From positions 10,998,183 through 11,062,182 of the forward strand of contig NC_133117.1 in the NCBI RefSeq assembly GCF_022965805.1: 64,000 nucleotides of DNA. The letters run 5' to 3'. The position numbers were made by a program, and so were the translations under genes. Below, piece by piece: positions 1 through 9,574 of this stretch (positions are counted from its first letter, which is position 1; each line of letters begins with the position of its first letter). The notes below the pieces were generated by a model, which was not told where the DNA came from, ran no database searches, and worked only from the letters and a program-made list of their open reading frames with translations. The DNA comes from Primulina eburnea. Lineage: Eukaryota > Streptophyta > Magnoliopsida > Lamiales > Gesneriaceae.

Positions 1-1869
1 TGTGGTACGTTATAACTGACGGACCCATGAAGATCTTGAAAGCCAACACAGCAGTTGCAATCACATATGGGGCACCTCACCGTATTGAAAAGCCCAAAGA
101 TGAATGTACTGCTGAAGACAAGAGAAAAGCTAATTTGGATAATGTAGCAAAAGACATATTGTACAAAACATTGGACAAAGTGACGTTCAGTAAAATCAAG
201 ATGTGCAAAACAGCCAAAGATATTTGGGAGAAATTAATCCAGCTTTGCGAAGGCAATGAACAAACCAAAGAAACAAGCTATCTGTTTCTGTACAAAAGTT
301 CGATAACATCAGAATGAAAATTGGAGAAACGATGCATGAATATGATGAATGAACCAGCTGCATCATCAACAAACTGAATGCACTTGGAAAAGTGTATCCC
401 AATAAAGAAGTAGCATTGAAGGTTATCAAAGGTCTTCCCAAAGAATGGGATGTGAAAACCATGGCTATGAGGGAGTCTAAAGATCTGAACAAAGTTGAAC
501 TCCATGATCTGTTCGCTGACTTAAAAGCATATGAGTTTGAACTGCAAACTCGAGAAGAAGAACCATCTACCCCAGCAGCAACTACTGCCTTAGCTGCTGT
601 AAGATCAGAACCAACTGGTTCAGTTGAGAAAGTTGCAGATCAATTAAGCAATGACGCCATGTCATTGTTCATCAGAAAATTCGGAAGATTCATGAGGAAG
701 AATCAAGGGAATATTCAGAAGCAGTACCAAAGAAACAATCCCAGAGAAGAGTCCAATGCATGCTACAACTGTGGCAAACCTGGTCATTTTATTGCTGACT
801 GTCCCAAGCCTAAAAAGGATAGTCAAGTTTCAACTGAAAGAAAGAAGAAAGTGTATGAGCATAAGAGGAGATCTAAGGACGATAAGAAGCTTACAGAAAG
901 AAGCATGAAGTACTCCTATCTGAGGATAGCAAAGCCAAATGGGCAGAGAATGACAGCGAAGAGTCAGAACCAGAAACCTCTTGTAGCTCTAGTGAAGATG
1001 AGGAAGAAGTAAAGTGCTTGATGGCTGATGACACAGAAGTTCAATCAAGCAGCCAACAGGTATTTGACTTCAGCTCAACTGATTTCACAAGAGAGGAACT
1101 TATTTCGACTCTTCATGACATGGTTAGTGAATATCAAAAGCTTGCCTTATCATTTGAAAAGGCCAGAGTAGAGCAAACTGATCTTTCTGACAATAAGACA
1201 ACAACTGATGTATCAGTTGAGATGTTGAGTCTAAAAAGGGAGATTGCCGAACTCAATACTGAAAGGAGCAATGATCAATTAATGATTCAAAAGTTAATGC
1301 TTGAAAATACAAAGCAAACTAAGCTCATGCAGGCTTGGAATAAATCATCCGTTGCATTGACTGATATACAGAACTCTCAGAAATCATTTACTGATAAAAC
1401 TGGCTTAGGGTTCAGTAACCAGGATGAAATACCTTCGAAAGATATTCAACCAAAACTGAATATGAATAAAGGGAAATATATTCACTTTGTCAAATCAGTT
1501 ATGGTACAAGAACAAGCTGAGCCGAGTAAACTGATTGAACAGCCAACTCACAATATGAGCAAGGGCAAAAGATGTGGTATTGGTTATAGCCCAAGAGTTG
1601 TGACTGACTCAGGAAGTCAGCCACCAAAATTTTTCAGCAAAAATTATTCAAATGGCTATTCAAACTACTATAACAGCAAGCCAGTTCAGAAAAGATACTG
1701 GCTGAACAATCAATCGAAAAAGGGCAAATCACATGTTATATCTTCTGCACACCATACACCACACACACACAGACCGGGAAAGACAATTTGGAATACAGCA
1801 ACTGGACGGTCAGTTAGACTGATCCAAGTTTGGATTCCTAAAGGACTAATCAACTTTGGACCCAAATAG
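1..1869 (+). pseudogene. gag: gag of SIRE-like element 1 (5' cut, three frameshifts)
   Basis: Nucleocapsid/capsid precursor that would package retroelement RNA in cytoplasmic particles. The reading is already open at base 3 (W-Y-V-I-T-D-G-P). A CCHC zinc knuckle is visible with Cys codons at 761, 770 and 800 and His at 785. A long coiled-coil-like acidic C-terminal part follows (about 1018-1500). Compared with element 2, one base is lost near 270-274, there is a TGA at 350-352, and another frameshift lies near 888-893. The gag frame closes with TAG at 1867-1869 after a G-P-K tail; element 2 ends at the same point, so that stop looks genuine. The product cannot be made as one protein. Confidence 0.9.
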
Positions 1870-1901
1870 AAAAGGGTACCACAATCTTATCTTATGTTTG
1901 A

Positions 1902-4900
1902 TTGCAGGTAATAGGTACAAGCATTAGATCTATATGGTATTTGGACAGTGGATGTTCACGCCACATGACAGGAGATTCAAATTTATTAACTCAACTGATC
2001 AAGTACACTGGACCAAACATCAGTTTTGGAGATAATTCTAAGGGTAAAACTGTGGGTAAGGGTAAGCTTATCCATGGTAATTTCACCATTAATGATGTTT
2101 TATTAGTTGAGAATCTCAGGTATAATCTGATCAATATCAGTCAGTTATGCGATAATGGATTCTCAGTTCAGTTTGACAAACATTCTTGTTCAATCAAAAA
2201 CTCAACTGAAGAGATCATCCTAACTGGTAAAAGGTGTGGAAACACTTACAAAGTCAGCTGGAATGATCAACCTTATGCACCAGTATGTTTTATTGCCTCA
2301 AAATCTTCTAAAAACTGGTTGTGGCATAAGAGATTGAACCACCTAAATTTCAAATCTATTGCATATTTGAGTAACCACGATCTTGTTACTGGATTGCCCA
2401 AAATGGATTTTATCAAAGACAAAATTTGCTCAGCATGTCAGTTTGGTAAACAAATCAAATCCTCTTTTAAGAACAAGGGTCGTAAATCTTCTTCCCGATG
2501 CTTAGAACTGTTACATATGGATCTATTTGGTCCTATACCAGTCATGAGCTTAGGGGGAATGAAATACACCTTGGTGGTTGTAGATGATTTTTCAAGATTC
2601 ACTTGGGTTATATTTCTCAAATCCAAAGACCAAACTGCTGCTCAACAGATTAAACTTTTCAAAAGATTATTAAATGAAAAATCAGTTGGAATTGATAGAA
2701 TCAGATCCGATCGAGGAACTGAATTTATCAATCAAATTCTTTCAAATTATTTAGAGAATACCGGAATCAAGCATGATCTCTCAGCAGCCAGAACTCCTCA
2801 GCAAAATGGTGTAGCTGAAAGGAGAAATCGGACCCTCAAAGAGGCTACTAGAACAATGCTTGCTGATTCCTCTATCTCTCAAAGGTTTTGGGCAGAGGCA
2901 GTGAACACTGCGTGTTACACTCAAAACAGATCAATGATTAATAAGAATCATATGAAAACACCTTATGAGATCTGGCATGGAAGAAAAAGTGTGGTTTCCT
3001 ACTTCAAAATATTCGAATGCAGATGTTTTATACTTGTCAATGGTAAAACCCATTTAAAAGCTTTTGACGCTAAATCTGCAGAAGGAATATTTCTTAGTTA
3101 TTCTTCAGTGAGTAAAGCCTATAGAGTCTTCAACAAAAATACTTTGAATGTTGAGGAATCTATTCGTGTTGTATTTGATGAGTCTACACTAACTTCTAAG
3201 CCAACTGATACAGTTGAGTTAGCTGATAGATTTACAGATATAAGCTTGGACGATGATGATGAAGAAGATATCCATCTTAATCAAAACAACCTCCAATCAC
3301 CTGAACCTGACATATTGGATCAATCAGCTGAATTGGAAGCAAATCTTGATAATCAGTTAGTGGAGCATACAAATGAGAATCAGTTGTCAACTGAATTAGC
3401 TCCAACTGAAACTGAAGACATTCAGTCACCCACTGAGGGAATTGCTAATACAGAAGAAACAAATGCTGAACTTAGATGGAAGAAATCACATCCTGCAGAA
3501 TTAGTGATAGGTAATCCATCTGATCCGGTAAGAACAAGAAATCAAATGCTTAACTTATTTATCCATTCAGCTTTTGTATTTCAACTGGAGCCAAAGAAAA
3601 CTGATGAAGCTCTTGCTGATCCGAACTATAGATAAATGCAATGCAAGAAGAGCTAAATCAGTTTATCCATAACAATGTCTGGAACTTAGTTCCAAGACCA
3701 CTCTCAAAACTGTGATAGGTACAAAGTGGGTGTACAAGGACAAGCTAAATGAAGATGGATCAGTTGTGCGCAATAAAGCAAGGTTAGTAGCACAAGGATA
3801 TAGGCAGGAAGAAGGAATTGATTACGATGATACATATGCACCAGTTGCAAGACTGGAGGCAATCAGAATATTCATTGCCTATGCCTCATTCAAAAACTTC
3901 AAAGTCTATCAAATGGACGTAAAGAATGCATTTCTGAACGGCCAGTTGCATGAAGAAGTCTACATTTAACAACCTCCAGGTTTTGTCAATCATCACCTTC
4001 CTGATCATGTCTATCATTTGAACAAAGCTTTATACGGTCTTAAACAAGCTCCAAGAGCTTGGTACGAAACCCTTTCAAAATTTCTAACTGATCATGACTT
4101 TTCTGTTGGATCAGTTGATAAGACATTGTTCAAATTTTCCAAGAATGATCATATTTTACTTGTTCAAATTTATGTTGATGATATTATTTTTGGGTCAACT
4201 AACCCCAAATTATGCGAGAAATTTTCCAAGTTAATGCAGGAGAAATTCGAGATGAGTATGATGGGTGAACTGACATTCTTCCTTGGTCTACAAGTGAAAC
4301 AACTGGATTCAGGAACTTTTATCAGTCAAACCAAATACACTAAGGAATTGCTGAAGAAATTTGGCATGGAATCATGTTCAGCTGCAAGCACCCCTATGAG
4401 CTCATCAGCTAAATTAGACACTGATCAAGGGGGAATATTAGTTGAGACGACGCTTTACAGAGGTTTAATAGGTTCATTATTGTACCTAACTGCCAGTCCC
4501 CCTGATATTGTGTTTGATGTATGCTTGTGTGCAAGATTTCAAGCTAATCCTAAGCAATCACATTTCTCTGCTGCCAAACGTATCTTGAAATATCTTAAAG
4601 GCACACAAAACGTTGGATTATGGTACTCTAAAGATTCATCTTTCAATTTAGTTGGCTATTCAGATGCAGACTATGCAGGATGCAAGCTCGATCGAAAAAG
4701 TACAAGTGGATCATGTCAGTTTCTAGGAGACAGACTGATTTCTTGGTTCAGTAAGAAGCAAACATCCATAGCAACTTCCACAACTGAAGCAGAATATCTT
4801 GCTGCTGGAAGCTGCTGTGCCCAACTGCTCTGGATTCAGCAACAACTGAAAGATTATGGTGTTGATGCAAAGGAATCGCCAATATTCTGTGACAACACAA

Positions 4901-5115
4901 GTACAATTGCTATTAAGTATAATCCAGTTCTTCACTCCAGGACTAACCACATAGATGTCAGACATCACTTCATCAGAGATCATGCTTTAAAGAAGAACAT
5001 CAGATTGGAATACGTATCAACTGAACAGCAAGCGGCTGACATCTTCACCAAACCACTGGCTGAGACTAAGTTTTCTCATTTTCGCAATATACTTGGATTA
5101 ATTGATTTATCCTAA
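1902..5115 (+). pseudogene. pol: pol of SIRE-like element 1 (PR-INT-RT-RH)
   Basis: Polyprotein for processing, integration and reverse transcription. Counting from the open frame at 1902: protease D-S-G with Asp15, integrase zinc site H142/H147/C176/C179, and integrase catalytic D207, D270 and E306 (D,D-35-E). These are all intact. RT has Y-V-D-D near 4171-4182, and RNase H has S-D-A-D-Y and T-E-A-E-Y motifs; pol ends L-I-D-L-S-stop at 5115. Breaks: frameshift near 3621-3635, a lost A in the A-run 3706-3709, and an in-frame TAA at 3967-3969 just before the conserved Q-P-P-G-F. No ATG opens pol, and its frame differs from gag. Catalytic sites are well kept, so decay looks recent. Confidence 0.93.
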
Positions 5116-5303
5116 TTAATTGTTATTGCTTGTAATTCACATGTCAGCTGTACTGTTTTCTTACTGATTATTTAAAGTGAGTTGTTTATCCATATGAGTT
5201 TTAACTGATGTCAGTTAGCGTTTCATTAGTTCACAAGTTTGTATCTCATACAAATCATTGCGTGCAGAAACAAAGAAAAACGACGCTTAATCAAAATAAG
5301 CAT

Positions 5304-5309
5304 TTTATT
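5304..5309 (-). terminator. AATAAA polyadenylation-type signal of antisense ORF A
   Basis: On the minus strand the hexamer AATAAA overlaps the TAA stop (5309-5311) of the antisense ORF. Antisense ORF B of element 2 has the same arrangement. Whether it is used is inferred. Confidence 0.4.
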
Positions 5310-5707
5310 TATCCACAAAATTTGGAGAGGACTACATTTTCATAAGTCTCTTCTACATTAGCTATCCACATCCTCATCCAAACAGCTAGAGCTGAGGAAG
5401 AGGTCTTGCAGAAGCTGTGCGAAGAGGCAATGCTATTAAGAGTCTCCAGCTCCTTGCGAAGCATCAGCTGATAGAGATGACCCTCCTTGAAGGCATCCAC
5501 CTCTGTAGAAATGTTTAGGTGCTTTCGCACCTCTCTCAGCTAGGCCATCCGCCTGAAGGTGGTAACCCTCCCAGAGTTGTATAGGAGTTCCAGCCCCAGT
5601 AACTCTTCCCAGTAGGGAAGATTGGCATAGAAGACCTCGTCCTCTATAGCAGATTTTCGGGCTTCAAGAGAAAGTGGAGAGACGATTGAACTACTTGCCA
5701 CTTCCAT
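5309..5707 (-). pseudogene. antisense ORF A of element 1 (one internal stop)
   Basis: Runs opposite to the element between the end of pol and ORF3. The start is ATG at 5705-5707 and the stop TAA at 5309-5311, 133 codons, with one in-frame TAG at 5540-5542 (codon 56). The product would be small and soluble, with no signal peptide or membrane segment. Features are a Ser-rich start, a W-E-E-L-L-G-L-E stretch and a C-terminal half with K-E-L-E-T-L and W-M-R-M-W motifs. A homologous antisense reading lies at 36834-37219 in element 2, including H-L-N-I, G-H-I/L-Y-Q-L-M-L, S-H-S-F and V-E-E motifs. That protein-level conservation argues against a chance ORF. I do not recognise the family and assign no function. 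Confidence 0.6.
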
Positions 5708-5754
5708 TTTTTTTAATACTGTCTGCTGATACTTATGACTAACTCCTCATCTCT

Positions 5755-5762
5755 TATTTATA
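5755..5762 (-). promoter_or_regulatory. TATA box upstream of antisense ORF A
   Basis: TATAAATA on the minus strand, about 48 bases before the antisense ATG at 5707, a plausible core-promoter distance. The counterpart in element 2 has TATAAA about 60 bases before its ATG. Confidence 0.45.
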
Positions 5763-6114
5763 GGCCAAGTCGAGGAAAATGAAAGGACATTTCCTTAAGT
5801 GACGATTACTCTACCAAGCCTCGGGATTTTCTTAATTAATTTGGCTTATTTTATTGTTATTTTCTTTAATGCATCTATTTAGGGGGAATGGTGGTTTAAG
5901 AGGTTAACTGAGAAGACAGTTGTTAGTGAATTCTCAACTGAAAGGACTCAGCTTTACTAACTGATCGTTCAGTTGAATATTCCACTAATCATCTCATATA
6001 AGTTAACTAATTAAATCTATTATATTCCAAATCAATGACGTGACTGCCTGCTAACTCATGATGTATTTCAGTTTATAAAGTGGACACATTTCTTTTTCAA
6101 AATTTCTACGGACT

Positions 6115-6124
6115 GACACGTGTC
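6115..6124. promoter_or_regulatory. G-box/ABRE-type palindrome upstream of ORF3
   Basis: Perfect palindrome GACACGTGTC with the plant CACGTG G-box core, 136 bases before the ORF3 ATG. Element 2 has the identical ten bases at 36444-36453 in the same relative place. bZIP and bHLH factors bind such cores; use here is inferred. Confidence 0.5.
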
Positions 6125-6259
6125 CAGAATTTGAATAGTCACGTACATATGTACCATTACCCGCTTCATTTCAGTTTCACCTTACATTTATCCACAAACT
6201 TTTGAGAGCAAGAACTATTCTATTCATCAATTTCGTTTCAGGAACTCACTCACTTATCG

Positions 6260-8881
6260 ATGGCAACCCAAATTCCCGCTTTTATGCTGAACGCTATGGC
6301 CATCAATTTTGGATCCATCTTATCCTTCGGCGATACTGAAGTCCAGAAGGTGTTTCAGAAACTTGAAGCTGCTAGACTCAGAACATTTTTGGGACAATCC
6401 TCACAGGACATCTATCCCAAAGAACTTCAGGATTTCTACTCCACCGGCATGGTTGATTCTGAGGGTAACATTAATTCTACTTTCAATGGTCAATTGTTGA
6501 TCATCTCTGAAGACTCTTTTGGGGAATTATTTTCTTTACCTTCTGATGGTTTGGCACAACTTTCGGATGTTAAAGTATCTGATATTGAAGAAATGCAAAC
6601 CCTTCTCTCTGCTGATGGACGGAAGATTAAGGTTTCCGATCCTAAGAAGGAACTAAAGCATGAAGTTCAGTTGCTTACTGATGTAGTTGCTAAAGGGCTT
6701 TTGGCAAAAGCTGGATCATTTGCTGCCCTCACCTTGGAGAAGTTTCAAGCCATTTCTGTTATTATGGCTGATCGCAAGCTCAACTGGAAGCACCTTATCT
6801 TTAACACTCTGAAGAATATGTTTCTGTCTTCAAAACAGTCCAAGGGTTTTGCTGTTCAAATCAGTTATCTATTGAAAGTAAAAGGATTAGTGGCTGATGA
6901 TTCTGAAAGGTCATCAAAATTTAAGGTGTTCAATGCAAAGAACACGATGCCAATCAAAACCAAAATGGACATAACTCCTGCTCAGTTAGTGCAAATCAAA
7001 CAGGAGATTGGGACTCAGTTAGCAGCTCCTAAATCAGTTAAGAAGGCCAAAACGTTGGCTCAACTAAAGGTCGCCAAAAGAAAATTAGTGTTGAGTGCCT
7101 CTGAGTCAGAGAAGACTCCATCCCCCCAGATTGCGAAGAAACCAAGAACTCAAAGGGTTAAAACAACTTCTGATGTATCCATTCCTATTGATGCAATGAT
7201 TTTTACAACTGATCAGCAGCCTATAGAAGCAGTTCCTCTGCAGGTCATTCCACAAGAAGCTTCAATTGGTACCAAAAAGGAATCAGTTAGGATCAAAGCT
7301 CCTCTGATTCAGATCTCACGTCCTACTGGTGTGACGCCTGCTAGACCTAAAGGTATAAAATTTGTAGAGCAGGTGGAATCTACTCGAACAGGATTGGAAA
7401 TTCATGACATCATGAGTACTGATAAAGGGAAAGGGAAGTTGATTGAAGAGCCCAGACCCTCCAACCCAATTCAGACTCATATTGACCTTGTATGGGCAAA
7501 GGTTAACAGTTTTGCTGCTTCAAAAATTAAGTCATATGATGCTTGGACAGCCTATCGCACTGAAGTTTTTGCCAAGCAATTGAAGAAGAAGTCCAAACTG
7601 AGAAAATTCATCAAACTGGAGGCCTTTGTGCTCAGGACAGTCAAAGCTGCCTCAATCGCTCAAGCTATGAAGAGGAAAAGTTATCTATTTGATCAGACAA
7701 GAGCGAAGAAGTTAGCTCAAATTGTTGCCAAACTGAAGACCAACTATTTACCTACAAGTCCTACTGCCTACGCTGATCAAGCTGTAATTACTCAGCTAGA
7801 CACTGATCTTATAGGATTACTATCTCAAATCAAGTTCTGGGAAGTGAATCAAGAACTGGTTCTCCATCAAGAAGATTCAGATGATGACGACGAGGAAATA
7901 TTTGAAGAAGCATCCTCTGACAAAACAGAACCATCATCAGCTTTAGTTATTATTCCAACTGAAGAGCCAGTTCATGATAAGTCTCTTTCACCTTCTTGTG
8001 AACAACAACTGTATACCGAAGCTGAGCTTTCCTTCGCACACATTGATGAAGTTATTCAGGCCGTTGTGGAAGAATCCCAGATTAGTGCACCCGTTTCTGA
8101 CAAAGTTGATCACTCTGCTGATCAAATCAATTCAGAAGTCATCTTTTCTGCAGAAGAACCTGTTTAGCCAGATCCATCTACTGATAAGGTTATCCCAACT
8201 GATGTGCCAGTTGATTCAATCGATCACCCTTTACAGGCACCAGTTTCAGTTTTGTCACCTTCTGCTGAACCAAATCCTCCTTCACCACCTCGAGATCAAG
8301 GAGAAATTACTGCTGCTGATACTTCAGTTCGAGATGCTGCTGAAACAATCTCAACTGATCAAGCCTTGATAATTTCTGAACATACTACAAGTGAATCAAG
8401 CACTTCTCGACAGTCTCATCCTCCATCTTCATCAGATTTTGATCTTATTTTTGAAGAAGTTCAACATATGCAAGATAGTATGAGTCAAATTATTACTGCC
8501 ATCTCCAAGATTCAAAACACGCAATTATCGCATACTCTGAAGTTGGACGACAATCAGCAATCGTTAAAAAATCTGAAGGATATAAAATCTGCTGTTACCG
8601 TTCTTTCATTCAAAGTCAAAGATATTCAGAAAAATAGAGGAATTATTTCAAGCCTGACTGCCACTCAAAACTCTATTAACCGACGGGTCGATAGTGTGGA
8701 GTCACTTATATCAAGAAAAGTCGAACTGCTACAAATCACTATGACTACTGCTATCGATAACATTTCAACCTCTGTCAAGCTCTTTTCAACTGACGTTGGG
8801 AAGCTATCTCTCAAGATGGAGCAGTTTGACAAAAAAGGGGAAGAGATCAAGGAGATCTTAGAACAGCAGAAGAAACAATAG
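6260..8881 (+). pseudogene. ORF3 of SIRE-like element 1, env-position protein with coiled-coil tail
   Basis: One frame of 873 codons starting at ATG 6260 (M-A-T-Q-I-P) and broken only by TAG at 8165-8167 (probably from CAG). The N-terminal 230 residues look globular and mixed alpha/beta, with F-Y-S-T-G, N-G-Q-L, L-P-S-D-G and L-K-H-E-V motifs. The middle is Lys/Pro/Ser-rich and low complexity. A Glu/Asp-rich segment lies near codons 540-560, and the last 130 residues are heptad-like coiled coil. I see no signal peptide or membrane segment, so env-like describes position only. The N-terminal layout resembles the putative plant transposon protein domain that I also assign to the Athila ORF at 51650. 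Element 2 carries the homologue. Confidence 0.8.
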
Positions 8882-8993
8882 GAACAGTATCTATTGTATT
8901 TATTTTGAAGAAATGTGAATTCAATTGATTCAGTTATTTTATCTACTTTGAATTAAATCAAGTATCTTTCACCGTAGTTTTGTCAAACACCAT

Positions 8994-9005
8994 AAAGGGG
9001 GAAAT
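8994..9005 (+). other. polypurine tract of element 1
   Basis: Purine run aaaggggg followed by aaat, directly before the LTR start TGTTGG at 9006. Element 2 has the matching tract at 33441-33452. It primes plus-strand DNA synthesis in this class. Confidence 0.85.
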
Positions 9006-9574
9006 TGTTGGAAACGAAATTCCGGCGTTTGACAAAAGATTTACCAACTGAATCCAGCAACTGAATTTGACTAACTGATCGACGTAACTGAACACGTCAT
9101 CAGTCAACTGTTTGCTACAACTGAAGTCTATTCAATCGTCAACTAATCTTTACCAGCTGATCTCTCAACTGTACACGTCATCAGTTGAAAACAACAACCG
9201 ACAAATAGTACAGCTATCTGCAACTGGTAGTGGCTCGCCGCATTTCAGAATAAACAGTGTACGATTGTCAGAATATATCGACGTGGCAATCAATGGTTAG
9301 AATATTCAAATATCTTTAATGTTACCGTTGAGAGGGAAGCCTATAAATAGTCGAAAATAGCAGCTGAAGAAGAACGACTCTCAGTTATCTTATCTTACTT
9401 GCTGTTACGCTGCAAAAATATCCAATTACATTCAGAAATCAAGCTCACGCTTATCTGTTATATCAGTAGTATTCTAGACTACGCTTTTGAGCTTAACTTA
9501 GCACTTTGCAATCGATTAATAGATTTTCCAAGTAGTGCTAAGATCAGTTACGATCTGTAAAAGTGTTGTATTAT
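9006..9574 (+). repeat. 3' LTR of element 1, truncated
   Basis: Starts TGTTGGAAAC after the polypurine tract. It contains many CAACTG/CAGTTG words and a TATA box. Compared with the 1.04-1.06 kb LTRs of element 2, it stops inside U5 a few hundred bases before the expected TATCA end. Gypsy RT codons begin immediately. Confidence 0.85.
9342..9350 (+). promoter_or_regulatory. LTR TATA box, element 1
   Basis: TATAAATAG in the LTR, after a GC-richer stretch and before the CAGCTGAAG that also follows the TATA in element 2. It marks the U3/R transition. Confidence 0.6.

Larger units (their letters stand above)
1..9574 (+). mobile_element. SIRE-like Ty1/copia retrotransposon, element 1 (both ends incomplete)
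   Basis: Order is gag, protease, integrase, RT-RNase H, an antisense ORF, a large ORF3, polypurine tract and 3' LTR. Integrase before RT marks Ty1/copia; the extended gag and the extra ORF after pol mark the SIRE/Maximus group. The 5' LTR, PBS and first gag codons lie left of the window. The 3' LTR breaks off near 9574, where gypsy RT begins without a spacer. The non-coding stretches 5116-5303, 5763-6259 and 8882-8993 hold only the regulatory sites listed separately. Gag and pol are disabled. Element 2 (32380-44379, minus) is a related copy with the same gene order. Confidence 0.93.

Noticed and set aside
5116..5303. A counterpart of antisense ORF B in element 1
   Set aside because: The interval is too short and shows no similar frame.
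6260..8881. ORF3 as a true retroviral envelope
   Set aside because: No signal peptide, cleavage site or membrane helix is visible; env-like would describe only its position.
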